Source: Lachnospiraceae bacterium
GTDB lineage: Bacteria; Bacillota; Clostridia; Lachnospirales; Lachnospiraceae
NCBI GenBank assembly: GCA_016281275.1
Contig: JAEEIH010000152.1
Coordinates: 1 to 45,973 of the forward strand
DNA: 45,973 nucleotides
Direction: 5' to 3'
A model generated the notes under the pieces. It was not told where the DNA came from, made no database searches, and saw nothing but the letters and a program-made list of their open reading frames with translations. A program made the position numbers and the translations under genes. Below, piece after piece: positions 7,881 to 15,918 of this stretch (within the stretch, counting starts at the first letter, position 1; each line of letters opens with the position of its first letter).

Positions 7881-10800
7881 CTATTTTATTGCAATGCTTA
7901 TGTCTGATGCGAGCTGTTTGTAGGTTTCCATGAATTTGTGATGATTTGCGTTGACAAATTCTGTGTTACCCTCACCCGAGGCTTCCTCGAGAGCTTTTGC
8001 AAGAGCAAACGCGCTTTCGGATCCGATCGTCTTTGATGAACTCTTGAGAGAGTGGATGAGGATCTGATAATCGGACCATTTTTCTTCTCTGAAATACTCC
8101 TCGAGTAACCCGCCTTTTGAATCCACACCGTTACGATAGTTGTCAAGCATCTCGATATAGAAGGATTCCTCTTTTCCGCAGAAACGGAGCCCTTCGTTTA
8201 TGTTGATCCCGGCTTTTTCAAGGAGATGTTTTGCTTCATCCGAAAGAGAGGTGGGAAGGACGATCGAGTCTTCGTCTTCCGAAGTGGGACCGAACTCCAT
8301 GATGTCTTCGTTTGTGGGACCGAATTCAAGAACATCGTCATCATCACTTCTACCGCTCGGAGCAAAATCAAATACTTCAGCGACGTCGGGTTGCTTGATG
8401 TCATCGGGTTGCTTGACGTCATCGGGTTGCTTGACATCGTCGGACTGCTTGACGTCGTCGCGCTGCTTGACGTCATCGGGTTGCTTGACATCGTCGGACT
8501 GCTTGACGTCGTCGCGCTGCTTGACGTCATCGGGTTGCTTGACATCATCGGGTTGCTTGACATCATCGGGTTGCTTGACGTCGTCGGACTGCTTGACGTC
8601 GTCACGCTGCTTGACGTCATCGGGTTGCTTGACATCATCGGGTTGCGTGATATCGTCGGACTGCTTGACGTCGTCGCGCTGCTTGACGTCATCGGGAATT
8701 GTGGTCGTGGGAGCAAAGCTCATGACAGTAGGATCATCGGTTTCTTCGCTGCTTTGTTGTCTCCACTCGAAGAGACCTTCGGGCAGATGTGCGGCAAGCT
8801 TTGCCTGCAGATCTTCCACCTCGATCGGTTTTGAGAGATAGTCGTCAAAACCTGAAGCAAGGTATTTCTCTTTGGCTCCGACAACCGCATTGGCTGTCAG
8901 TACGATCACACGGGTTCCTTCGGGAACAAGATTCTCATCCTTGAGGTGACCGAGAGTAACTATACCGTCCATTCCCGGCATCATATGATCCATAAGTACG
9001 ATATCATATCTGTTCTTTTTCATCAATTCAATGCATTCCTGACCCGATGAGGCAAGATCGGGCTTGATGTTTGAAAGCTTTAACAGATTGCGCGCCACTT
9101 TGAGATTCATGTCGTTGTCATCAACAACAAGGATACGAGCATTTTCTGCAAAGAGCGTTTTTGATGTGTCTTTTTGATTCTCGGCAGTAATCCTGAGACG
9201 TTCGGAATAATCCCCGATCGCTTCGTCGGAAAGGATCTGCTGTACGATCGTGAACGAGAATTCCGAGCCGACTCCGTAAATACTGTCGACATGAAGTTCG
9301 CTGTTCATCATGGAAAGGAGCTTGGTAACGATCGACATTCCGAGACCTGTACCTTCGATGTTTCTGTTTCGGATTTCTTCGATACGTTCAAACGATTCAA
9401 AAAGCTTCTTCATATCGGCCGATTTGATTCCGATGCCCGTATCTTTAACAGAAACAAAGAGCTTCAGGCTGTCGCCTTCGCGTCCGCCATCCTTTAGCGT
9501 GAGGGTTACCGCGCCTTCGTGTGTGTATTTTACCGCATTTGTCAGGAGATTTGTAATAACCTGGGCGATGCGGACATCATCTCCGAAAAGAACGGAAGGA
9601 AGAGTCGGATCGACATCCACATTGAAACGGAGTGACTTCGCTTTTGCTCTTTCATCGATGGAATTTACGAGATCGTTGACCAATGATGAAAGATCGTATT
9701 TGACGGGAAGTATCTCCATTTTGCCGTCCTCGATCTTTGAAAAATCAAGGATCGAGTTGATGAGCGAGAGAAGATTGCGACCTGAGGATTTGATGTTCAT
9801 CGAATAATCCCTGATCGTTTCGGAATCCGTTTCACGCAGGATCATCTCGTTCATGCCGAGCACCGCGTTGATGGGAGTCCTGATCTCGTGCGACATCTGC
9901 GCAAGAAATTGATTCTTTGCACGGTCGGCCGATATGGCTGCATCGGCGGCATCTTTCATCCTTGAATTGGTCATTTCCTGCCAGCGGATCATGTTGCCCA
10001 GCGTCCTGTAAACCAGGATGATGCAGACGATGAATGCGGCAAGGCAAATGAGGTCGTAGATAAGCATCGAGCCATAAACGGAAAGGAAATTCTTTACAAC
10101 ATATATGGCGAAATCGGTACTTTCACTTCTCGTAGCGATAAGAAGCTTCATTCCGGAGTCGTAATCCGTGATGAGCTCTATGCTGCTGGCATCCTCAAAA
10201 ATCCCGTTGTATGGAAGATCCGAGATGCTCGTGCGCGTTTCGGCCGTCATCTGATATTTCCCGTAAGGATGGTTGACGATATCACCCTCGGCATCCACCA
10301 GAAAGGCATATCCTGTGTCGGTATAGCTGTCGCCGAGGATGTTCACGAGCGAGTCCATATAGAAATCAATACCGAAGTTTCCGACAAATTCACCTGTTTT
10401 GCTGTCTAGAACTGTTTCCGCAACAGTAACACAGTAACCGCCTGTTTGCTGGTCGTAATAGGGCGTTGTAACGATCCAGCCCTCATCGCTTTGTGAGAGC
10501 GCGATGTACCAGGGACGGTCCTGTACCGGCTTGTCGGGATCTGGTTCCCACCCATTGTTCATGTAGACAGTATGGACACGCTCGGGATTGGTGATATATG
10601 ACGCCGAAATTTCGGGGTATTGTTCGGTGATCTTGTTCAGGAAGCTGACTGTTTCTTCATAGTTGTCAAGCATGGAGGGGTTGGTTGAGAAAAAGCTGCA
10701 AAACATGTCAAGCTTGCTCTTTTGTTCGGCAACCCAGCTGTCAAGTTTATCTTTGTACTCGCCGGCTTCGCCCTGCATGTTCGAGAAGCCGAGCTGATAG

Positions 10801-12038
10801 GTAGTGTATATGCTTGTGAAGAGTGTAATGCTCATAACCACGATCATGATTATGATGATCAGCGCGCGGAACTTGTTATTGATGCCAAATTTATGAAGAG
10901 AGAAAAGGCTTTTCTCTCTGTGGCTTTTTTCGGTGCGGAGTATATTTTTATAGGAAATGATCTGCCCGAGTTTTTCGTTAAGGCTGCGACCTGCCTCCTG
11001 GATTTTGGCAAATTCGACCGCAGACGATTCCTCGGCTGAAGTGCTTTCGTGCGCCGAAATCTCAAGGATCTTGTTTAGAGGGGCTTTGAGCTCTCCCGTG
11101 ATACCCGAAATAAACTCGTCTCTTGCGGAAAGCGCGCTTTCCGCACGTTTTCTGCTGCGTGTGGCGAGTACATAAAGTACAACGATAACGGTGAAAAGAG
11201 CAACCGAAAGGAAGATCGTGAGAGAAAGCTGAATGTAGGATTTACGGTAAAGCTCCCATTCACTTTCGCTGACGATCAGGTACCAACCGGTGCCGTTTCT
11301 TGTGGCAAAAAGGTTTTCGTGAAGCATTCCGTCCTTAATGCGACCCGTCACAACGCCGGTTTTGTTCTTGGCGAGCGCATAAATGCCCGCATAGTCGGGA
11401 AGCTCTTCGATAAGCTTTTTACCGATCTGTTCGGGATCGGTCGAACCCGCAATGATGCCTTCGTCCGTGACGATGACGGCGTTTGTGGATTCGGTACTGT
11501 GAAGCTTTTTGATGTGCGCCTGTATCGAATCGAGAGTGTAGTCGATCGCGATAACGGTCTCTTTGTCACCGAGCATTACCGAAACCGTGAAGCAGATTTC
11601 GTTGGTAAGCGCGTCAATGTACGGGGGACTCACATAAGGCTCTCCGTTGTTTTTGATGGCGCCCTTGTACCAGAGCCTTTCCTGTGCGACATAGCCGTCC
11701 GGTGCAACAAGGTCGGGAATGATATCCCAATCGGAGGCTGCCATATATACATTGTATCCGTTTTTGTTCTCGATAAGCTGGTTCTTCTTCCTACGGAGGA
11801 ATGATGCAACTTCTTCACGACTGTGGAGATGCTCACGCAATTCGATGGCCATCCCCATGGTCGTGTTGATAGCTTCGTTGAGTGTGGTTTCAAGAGCGCC
11901 GCTCACAGACTGAAGCTGATAGGAGCCTGAGGTACGGGTCTGCTCTCGTGTTATGCCGAAAACGACAAAAATGTCCATCGAAACAATTGTAATAAGTAAT
12001 ACTGCGATGACTGCAATGATCGCACTGTTCTTTTTCAC
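7881..12038 (-). CDS. Giant dual-sensor hybrid histidine kinase (1385 aa)
   Basis: Four membrane segments (about 5-28, 267-292, 390-412, 653-680) bracket two extracellular regions of roughly 235 residues each, both Cache-like. Between them lies a kinase-like helical hairpin, GITGELKAPLNKILEIS, which aligns with a HisKA H-box but has Gly315 where the phospho-His should be and no following ATPase domain. After the second sensor come an intact HisKA (SHEIRTPINAVLG, H717), HATPase_c (about 830-945), receiver (ILVVDDNDMN, D1017), a 17-unit hexapeptide repeat (about 1116-1217) and an HPt with LIHSLKSSSKTIG (H1329). The start is GTG with GAGGAG 7 nt upstream. It looks like a fusion of two sensor kinases of which only the second keeps catalysis. 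The linker also carries the motif DxxLEFGP and relatives. The ligands are unknown; Cache domains commonly bind amino acids or carboxylates. Confidence 0.9.
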   Translation of the reverse strand: MKKNSAIIAVIAVLLITIVSMDIFVVFGITREQTRTSGSYQLQSVSGALETTLNEAINTTMGMAIELREHLHSREEVASFLRRKKNQLIENKNGYNVYMAASDWDIIPDLVAPDGYVAQERLWYKGAIKNNGEPYVSPPYIDALTNEICFTVSVMLGDKETVIAIDYTLDSIQAHIKKLHSTESTNAVIVTDEGIIAGSTDPEQIGKKLIEELPDYAGIYALAKNKTGVVTGRIKDGMLHENLFATRNGTGWYLIVSESEWELYRKSYIQLSLTIFLSVALFTVIVVLYVLATRSRKRAESALSARDEFISGITGELKAPLNKILEISAHESTSAEESSAVEFAKIQEAGRSLNEKLGQIISYKNILRTEKSHREKSLFSLHKFGINNKFRALIIIIMIVVMSITLFTSIYTTYQLGFSNMQGEAGEYKDKLDSWVAEQKSKLDMFCSFFSTNPSMLDNYEETVSFLNKITEQYPEISASYITNPERVHTVYMNNGWEPDPDKPVQDRPWYIALSQSDEGWIVTTPYYDQQTGGYCVTVAETVLDSKTGEFVGNFGIDFYMDSLVNILGDSYTDTGYAFLVDAEGDIVNHPYGKYQMTAETRTSISDLPYNGIFEDASSIELITDYDSGMKLLIATRSESTDFAIYVVKNFLSVYGSMLIYDLICLAAFIVCIILVYRTLGNMIRWQEMTNSRMKDAADAAISADRAKNQFLAQMSHEIRTPINAVLGMNEMILRETDSETIRDYSMNIKSSGRNLLSLINSILDFSKIEDGKMEILPVKYDLSSLVNDLVNSIDERAKAKSLRFNVDVDPTLPSVLFGDDVRIAQVITNLLTNAVKYTHEGAVTLTLKDGGREGDSLKLFVSVKDTGIGIKSADMKKLFESFERIEEIRNRNIEGTGLGMSIVTKLLSMMNSELHVDSIYGVGSEFSFTIVQQILSDEAIGDYSERLRITAENQKDTSKTLFAENARILVVDDNDMNLKVARNLLKLSNIKPDLASSGQECIELMKKNRYDIVLMDHMMPGMDGIVTLGHLKDENLVPEGTRVIVLTANAVVGAKEKYLASGFDDYLSKPIEVEDLQAKLAAHLPEGLFEWRQQSSEETDDPTVMSFAPTTTIPDDVKQRDDVKQSDDITQPDDVKQPDDVKQRDDVKQSDDVKQPDDVKQPDDVKQPDDVKQRDDVKQSDDVKQPDDVKQRDDVKQSDDVKQPDDVKQPDDIKQPDVAEVFDFAPSGRSDDDDVLEFGPTNEDIMEFGPTSEDEDSIVLPTSLSDEAKHLLEKAGININEGLRFCGKEESFYIEMLDNYRNGVDSKGGLLEEYFREEKWSDYQILIHSLKSSSKTIGSESAFALAKALEEASGEGNTEFVNANHHKFMETYKQLASDISIAIK
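8388..8693 (-). repeat. 17 x 18-bp in-frame tandem repeat (hexapeptide DDVKQ[P/R/S])
   Basis: Seventeen contiguous 18-bp units encode DDVKQ followed by R, S or P, with the variants DDITQP and DDIKQP. The units form a higher-order pattern R-S-P-P, R-S-P-P-P, R-S-P, R-S-P-P-P, which indicates growth by block duplication. The array links the receiver and HPt domains of the dual-sensor kinase. Because the unit is a multiple of three, length changes keep the frame, and both strands stay open in several frames. Confidence 0.95.
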
Positions 12039-12095
12039 TTGTTTTCTCCTCGATATACTGTAAGTATTTATTCTTCACCCGTAGCAGGATGTGTT

Positions 12096-12461
12096 TCAGG
12101 CACCCCGTGTTTCCTCACGGATCAATCTGGCTGCTTCTCTTATGGAGTGCTCAAGCCAGCTGCCGTCTATAGGTTTTGTTATGAAATCGTAGATGTGCTC
12201 CCTCATGGCGTAGCCGGCGAAAAACGGATCATTGCTGATCCAGATGACACGCGTGTTCGGGAAGCGAAGAGTGTATTCACGCACAACTTCCATACCTTCG
12301 GCTCCGTCGAGAGCAATTATGGCAAGGTCATATACGATCTTATAGACTTTATGACCGTCAAGCTCGGCGCGCGAGCATGACTCGGATCCGGACGCCTTGT
12401 AGAGAAAGGTCTGAATCGATTCGAATTCGATGTCGTCGTGAGTGTAGATAACAGTGTTCAT
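12096..12461 (-). CDS. Stand-alone receiver-like protein, phospho-Asp apparently lost
   Basis: A 121-residue cytoplasmic protein with the outline of a response-regulator receiver: a short first strand and acidic pair (THDD, residues 7-10), a central hydrophobic strand YDLAIIALDGAEG, the strand RVIWIS and a terminal YDFITKPID in which the conserved Lys-Pro is kept. In the alignment with a normal receiver (YDLIFLDIEMPG) the phosphorylated Asp falls on Ala50; Asp52 is two positions late. It may therefore be a pseudo-receiver, perhaps an adaptor for the kinases downstream. It is the first gene of the minus-strand signalling operon, with GGAGG 7 nt before the ATG and 57 bp before the giant kinase gene. 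No output domain is present. Confidence 0.7.
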   Translation of the reverse strand: MNTVIYTHDDIEFESIQTFLYKASGSESCSRAELDGHKVYKIVYDLAIIALDGAEGMEVVREYTLRFPNTRVIWISNDPFFAGYAMREHIYDFITKPIDGSWLEHSIREAARLIREETRGA

Positions 12462-12749
12462 AAATACCTCCGGATTTTGTCAAATCCTGTCCTTTGTCTG
12501 TATTTCCAATACTTGAAAGAAGTAAAGAAATGGTTTAAAGTATAATTCGGATTGCGTATAACGCGTACCGCATAACGTTCAAAACTCCCGAATCATAGGA
12601 TAGTGAAACGGGAGAAGTAAATCAACAGACTTGGTAAAATTCGCTTGCGACTTGGTAAAATCGGCAAACCGGAAAACGGGCAACGATGGACGGTCGTGCC
12701 GCATCGACCGGGATAACAGGCGGAAAACCGAGTTCCATGAGGAAATTAC
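12462..12749. promoter_or_regulatory. Divergent intergenic region between the kinase operon and the LytTR operon
   Basis: This 288-bp gene-free stretch separates the two divergent signalling operons and must hold both promoters. A TATAAT at 12541-12546 faces the LytTR gene, but no well-spaced -35 goes with it. A paired 12-bp direct repeat at 12629-12661 is listed separately. No convincing promoter for the minus-strand operon could be fixed by eye. Confidence 0.5.
12629..12661 (+). promoter_or_regulatory. Direct-repeat operator candidate, period 21 bp
   Basis: ACTTGGTAAAAT occurs at 12629-12640 and again at 12650-12661, exactly 21 bp apart, about two helical turns. LytTR regulators characteristically bind two direct repeats with this spacing, and a LytTR gene starts 89 bp downstream. 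The repeat sequence itself does not match the published LytTR half-site closely, so binding by the neighbour is inferred from geometry and position. Confidence 0.55.
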
Positions 12750-13508
12750 ATGAATATTGCTATTGTAGATGATGAGCAAAATGAGATCGAACGTCTTGAG
12801 AGTGTGATCAACGAATATGCACAGGTTAACAAGCTCGAGATATCCGTCTTCAGTTTTCACAGCGCCGAGGAGATACTCGGTTCGTACCATCCGTACGCTT
12901 ATACACTCATTTTTCTCGATATCTATATGCCGGGTGGCTCCGGAATCGATGCAGCGCGATCCATCATGGAGAATGATCCGGGGGCGATCATCATATTTCT
13001 GACATCGAGTGACGAGCATATGCCCGAAGCTTTTTCGCTTCACGTTTATGACTACATCAACAAGCCCGCAGGGCGTGAACGCCTTTTTAAAGTGCTTGAC
13101 GATGCACTCATGCGTACCACGAAGAAAAGTTCGGAACCGGTATTCACCTTCATCAGCAACAGACATACGATAGCGGTCAGATTCTCCGAAATCCTTCTCG
13201 TGCGCACAAACGGACGTAACCTTGAGATAGTCGATACCGACGGTGAGAGTTATGAGACCCGCATGACCATTTCGGAAGCGGAGCAGAAGCTTTCGACAGA
13301 TGCCCGTTTTTTGACACTCATGAAGGGGATCGTTGTGAATATGGATTTTATAAGGGACATTCGTGACGGTCTTTGCCACATGACAAACGGAGAGAGCGTC
13401 GGGGTGAACGTTAAAAATGCAAAATCGCTTGTGGCGACCTGGCAAAATTACAGAATAGGAAGTATTCGTGCCGAACGCAGGGAAAGGAGAAAAACATATA
13501 ATGCTTGA
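12750..13508 (+). CDS. LytTR-family response regulator
   Basis: A 252-residue regulator. Residues 1-125 are a receiver domain (IVDDE at 5-9, D57 in IFLDIYMPGGSG, and YDYINKPAG with the conserved Lys). Residues about 140-245 form a LytTR DNA-binding domain (FTFISNRHTIAVRFSEILLV ... FLTLMKGIVVNMDFIRDI). It is transcribed divergently from the large kinase operon. Its stop overlaps the start of the GHKL kinase that follows, so the two are translationally coupled and almost certainly form an AgrA/AgrC-like pair. No agrB- or agrD-like gene for a peptide signal was found next to it. A 21-bp-spaced direct repeat upstream suggests autoregulation. Confidence 0.93.
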   Translation: MNIAIVDDEQNEIERLESVINEYAQVNKLEISVFSFHSAEEILGSYHPYAYTLIFLDIYMPGGSGIDAARSIMENDPGAIIIFLTSSDEHMPEAFSLHVYDYINKPAGRERLFKVLDDALMRTTKKSSEPVFTFISNRHTIAVRFSEILLVRTNGRNLEIVDTDGESYETRMTISEAEQKLSTDARFLTLMKGIVVNMDFIRDIRDGLCHMTNGESVGVNVKNAKSLVATWQNYRIGSIRAERRERRKTYNA

Positions 13509-14838
13509 GAATTATTATGTTATATTTCTCAATATTCTGTCTCAGTTTCCCGCGGGGATCCTCTGCTTTGTTCCGATGCGCGGAAAGATGCGCGGAAGCA
13601 TTAAGAAAACAATCCTGACGGTTTTTGTGCCGTATCTTGCATTTATCGCGATCTCGGCATTAGTGGCGACCGTATTTGATATACGGCCGTATTTTATCAG
13701 AATTCCGGTGATCCTCTTTTTCTTCCTTGTATATTATAAGAGTCTTGACATACATATCACAAAAGCTGTTTTTGTCTGCATTCATGTGTATTCCGTCGTT
13801 GTTATCCTGTACAGTCTGGCAAACGGATGCGACGCGCTTATACATCCGCAGCTCGGCGCCGGCAGTTACACATTGTCCGACTCGCTTCTGCAGCTCCTGT
13901 TTGTATCTGTTTATACATTACTTGTTTTTTGGCCCGTCAAAAAATACGGTTCCGAGCTCTTTGAAAAGCTTTCGAGCCCGAGAGTGTGGATCTCTGCTTC
14001 TTTGATACCCGGGATCGTTCTCGTCGTCAATCTGCTGATGAGAGTGGAAAAGTACGAATCGCTCTATGTCAACCGTGTTTTTCATGCGTTTTTTGCGATC
14101 CACATAGTCAGCTTTGTTATGATCATGGTACTCACGATATTCTTTTACTATGTGGTGTCGGGCATTTTACGTGAGACTCGGACACTTGAAGAACTGAAAA
14201 TACTTAAGCTTCAGGAGCGGTATTTCAAGGCGCAGCAGCAGTACATGAACGATACGGCGCGCGCACGCCATGATTTCAAGCATACCATTCACACGCTTGA
14301 ACGACTTGCAAGCGACGGGGATCTCTCGGAGATAAAAAACTATCTCAGTCGTTATTCCGATTCGATGCCTAAAAATGAAATATCGTATTATTGTGAGAAC
14401 ATGGCGGTCAACGCTCTGCTGAATTATTATATGGAACAGGCGAAGAAAGCGAAGACTTCGTTTACTCTTGAAGTTGATATGCCTCAGAAACTGCCGATAA
14501 CGGATGTGGAGATGTGCGCGGTTCTCGGCAACATTCTTGAAAACGCAATGATGGCAAGCATGGAGATCGCGACCGAGCTCAGGTATATCGATCTGGCGAT
14601 AAGGGTTGAGAATGATTCCCAACTCTACATAGTGGTACAGAATTCGTTTAACGGAATAGTTCGCGTTGAGGACGGAAAGTACTATACGACCCACTCGGGA
14701 AACGGGATCGGTCTCGGGTCAGTTATGACTGTTGCGCAAAGCTGCGGCGGAACCGCAAGGTTTTCGCATGAAGGTACGGACTTTTTTTCTGATGTTATCC
14801 TTCCGCTTAACAGCGCCGTTCGGACGGAATCTGTTTAA
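13501..14838 (+). CDS. GHKL sensor histidine kinase (AgrC-like)
   Basis: A 445-residue kinase. The first ~230 residues are hydrophobic membrane segments typical of the AgrC/ComD group. A coiled linker then leads to RHDFKHTIHTLERL with phospho-His H257, followed by the N box GNILENAMMAS and the glycine box HSGNGIGLGSV of a GHKL ATPase. The frame is open from a GTG at 13468, but the ATG at 13501 is preferred because GGAAAGGAG lies 11 nt before it and it overlaps the LytTR stop by 8 nt. The two genes form one unit. Kinases of this class usually sense peptides, but the signal is not identifiable here. No terminator was seen after the gene. Confidence 0.9.
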   Translation: MLENYYVIFLNILSQFPAGILCFVPMRGKMRGSIKKTILTVFVPYLAFIAISALVATVFDIRPYFIRIPVILFFFLVYYKSLDIHITKAVFVCIHVYSVVVILYSLANGCDALIHPQLGAGSYTLSDSLLQLLFVSVYTLLVFWPVKKYGSELFEKLSSPRVWISASLIPGIVLVVNLLMRVEKYESLYVNRVFHAFFAIHIVSFVMIMVLTIFFYYVVSGILRETRTLEELKILKLQERYFKAQQQYMNDTARARHDFKHTIHTLERLASDGDLSEIKNYLSRYSDSMPKNEISYYCENMAVNALLNYYMEQAKKAKTSFTLEVDMPQKLPITDVEMCAVLGNILENAMMASMEIATELRYIDLAIRVENDSQLYIVVQNSFNGIVRVEDGKYYTTHSGNGIGLGSVMTVAQSCGGTARFSHEGTDFFSDVILPLNSAVRTESV

Positions 14839-15054
14839 TCTTCCGTATTGCGCAACGCGGTCCGGATTTGATATAATGTGACATGAGTTACGGAGTTGTT
14901 TCGCGTAATCAGAAACCGCTTTTGAACTTAGTTCAAGGGTTTGTGTTATAACGGTACCTGATACTTTGATCCGTTATAATATGTTAATATGTACACAACA
15001 AAATCGTCAGCCGGACGCTTTGGATGCACCCGGCGGGAAACGGAGGAATGATCA
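14839..15054 (+). promoter_or_regulatory. Upstream region of rubrerythrin with a 7-1-7 palindrome
   Basis: An extended -10 promoter, TTGCGC (14848-14853), 18 bp, TGATATAAT (14869-14877), could transcribe rbr with a ~170-nt leader. Further down, the perfect palindrome TTGAACT-T-AGTTCAA lies at 14922-14936. Its first half doubles as a possible -35 for a TATAAC at 14947-14952 (19-bp spacing), and another TATAAT stands at 14975-14980. The 7-1-7 symmetry is that of Fur/PerR-family operators. No terminator for the upstream kinase gene is visible. Confidence 0.5.
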
Positions 15055-15594
15055 ATGGCAGGCAAGTATGAAGGAACACAGACACAGAAGAATCTTGAGG
15101 CTGCATTCGCGGGTGAGAGCCAGGCTCGCAACAAGTACACCTACTTCGCCTCAAAGGCAAGAAAAGAAGGCTTTGAACAAATAGCGGAGCTTTTCGAACT
15201 TACGGCAAACAATGAGAAAGAGCATGCTAAGCTTTGGTTCAAGGAACTCGGCGGAATCGGAACCACGGCGGAAAACCTTCTTGCAGCGGCAGAGGGTGAG
15301 AACCATGAGTGGACCGATATGTATGAAGGTTTTGCAAAGACCGCCGAGGAAGAAGGCTTCAAGGCGCTCGCAGCCAAATTCAGGGGCGTTGCCGCAATAG
15401 AGAAGAGACATGAGGAAAGGTATCGTGCGCTTCTTCATAACATAGAGGCGCAGGAAGTGTTCAAAAAGAGTGAGGTAAAGGTTTGGGAGTGCCGCAATTG
15501 CGGACACATCGTTGTCGGAACCGCAGCTCCCGCGGCATGTCCCGTTTGCGCTCATCCTCAGAGCTACTTCGAGATCAGCAGCGAGAATTACTGA
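15055..15594 (+). CDS. rbr: Rubrerythrin
   Basis: A 179-residue non-haem iron protein that reduces hydrogen peroxide in anaerobes. Residues 1-140 form the four-helix diiron domain with the paired Glu motifs ([55 protein letters not shown]). The C-terminal rubredoxin-like domain has the two Cys pairs CRNC and CPVC that hold a single iron. Length is normal for the family. CGGAGGA lies 7 nt before the ATG; an overlapping ATG at 15048 is out of frame. The gene stands alone between a long regulatory region and a clear terminator, and the upstream palindrome suggests control by a peroxide- or metal-sensing Fur-family repressor. Confidence 0.97.
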   Translation: MAGKYEGTQTQKNLEAAFAGESQARNKYTYFASKARKEGFEQIAELFELTANNEKEHAKLWFKELGGIGTTAENLLAAAEGENHEWTDMYEGFAKTAEEEGFKALAAKFRGVAAIEKRHEERYRALLHNIEAQEVFKKSEVKVWECRNCGHIVVGTAAPAACPVCAHPQSYFEISSENY

Positions 15595-15630
15595 TATTAT
15601 ATTAAAAATCGATCGCTCAATTAATTTGGT

Positions 15631-15666
15631 CCGGAAGCTTAGGCTTCCGGGCTTTTATTATTTTGG
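15631..15666 (+). terminator. Terminator after rubrerythrin
   Basis: A perfect 8-bp GC-rich stem, CCGGAAGC (15631-15638) and GCTTCCGG (15643-15650), with a TTAG loop, is followed by GCTTTTATTATTTT. It lies 36 bp after the rbr stop. Confidence 0.85.
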
Positions 15667-15918
15667 ATGAAACCGATACGTCGGATCGCAAATAACCGGA
15701 CTTATGACGTTTGCTCTCTTGATATCTGATTGTAAAAACAAGGATACTATACGGTTGATTCGTGTATATCGTGAATAATACAATCACAATAAGCGAATAA
15801 TAATAATAAATACGCAAAAACAAATATACAGCTTGACAAATATTACAAATATGATACACTATGTATGTGTTTACTTAACAGCAATACATTTTTTGCGTAT
15901 TTTCAGGAGGATTATCAG
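15667..15918 (+). promoter_or_regulatory. tetR promoter with overlapping palindrome, AT-rich upstream
   Basis: TTGACA at 15833-15838, a 16-bp spacer and TACACT at 15855-15860, preceded by an extended TG, make a good vegetative promoter for the TetR gene. The palindrome ATACA-CTA-TGTAT (15854-15866) covers the -10 and is a plausible autoregulatory operator. Bases 15667-15830 are AT-rich with no supported gene. Confidence 0.65.

Noticed and set aside
8388-8693. Possible CRISPR array
   Set aside because: The repeats are contiguous with no spacers, 18 bp long and in frame inside a kinase gene.
8200-8841. Long plus-strand open frames opposite the giant kinase
   Set aside because: They are open only because the 18-bp coding repeat has no stop in other frames. 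Their proteins are pure repeats without a ribosome site, and the minus-strand frame has clear domains on both sides.
12579-13445. 288-codon minus-strand open frame
   Set aside because: It is antisense to the LytTR gene, has no recognisable domain or ribosome site, and begins inside coding sequence.
15617-15859. 80-codon minus-strand open frame in the AT-rich gap before tetR
   Set aside because: It covers the rbr terminator and the tetR promoter and has the composition of non-coding AT-rich DNA.
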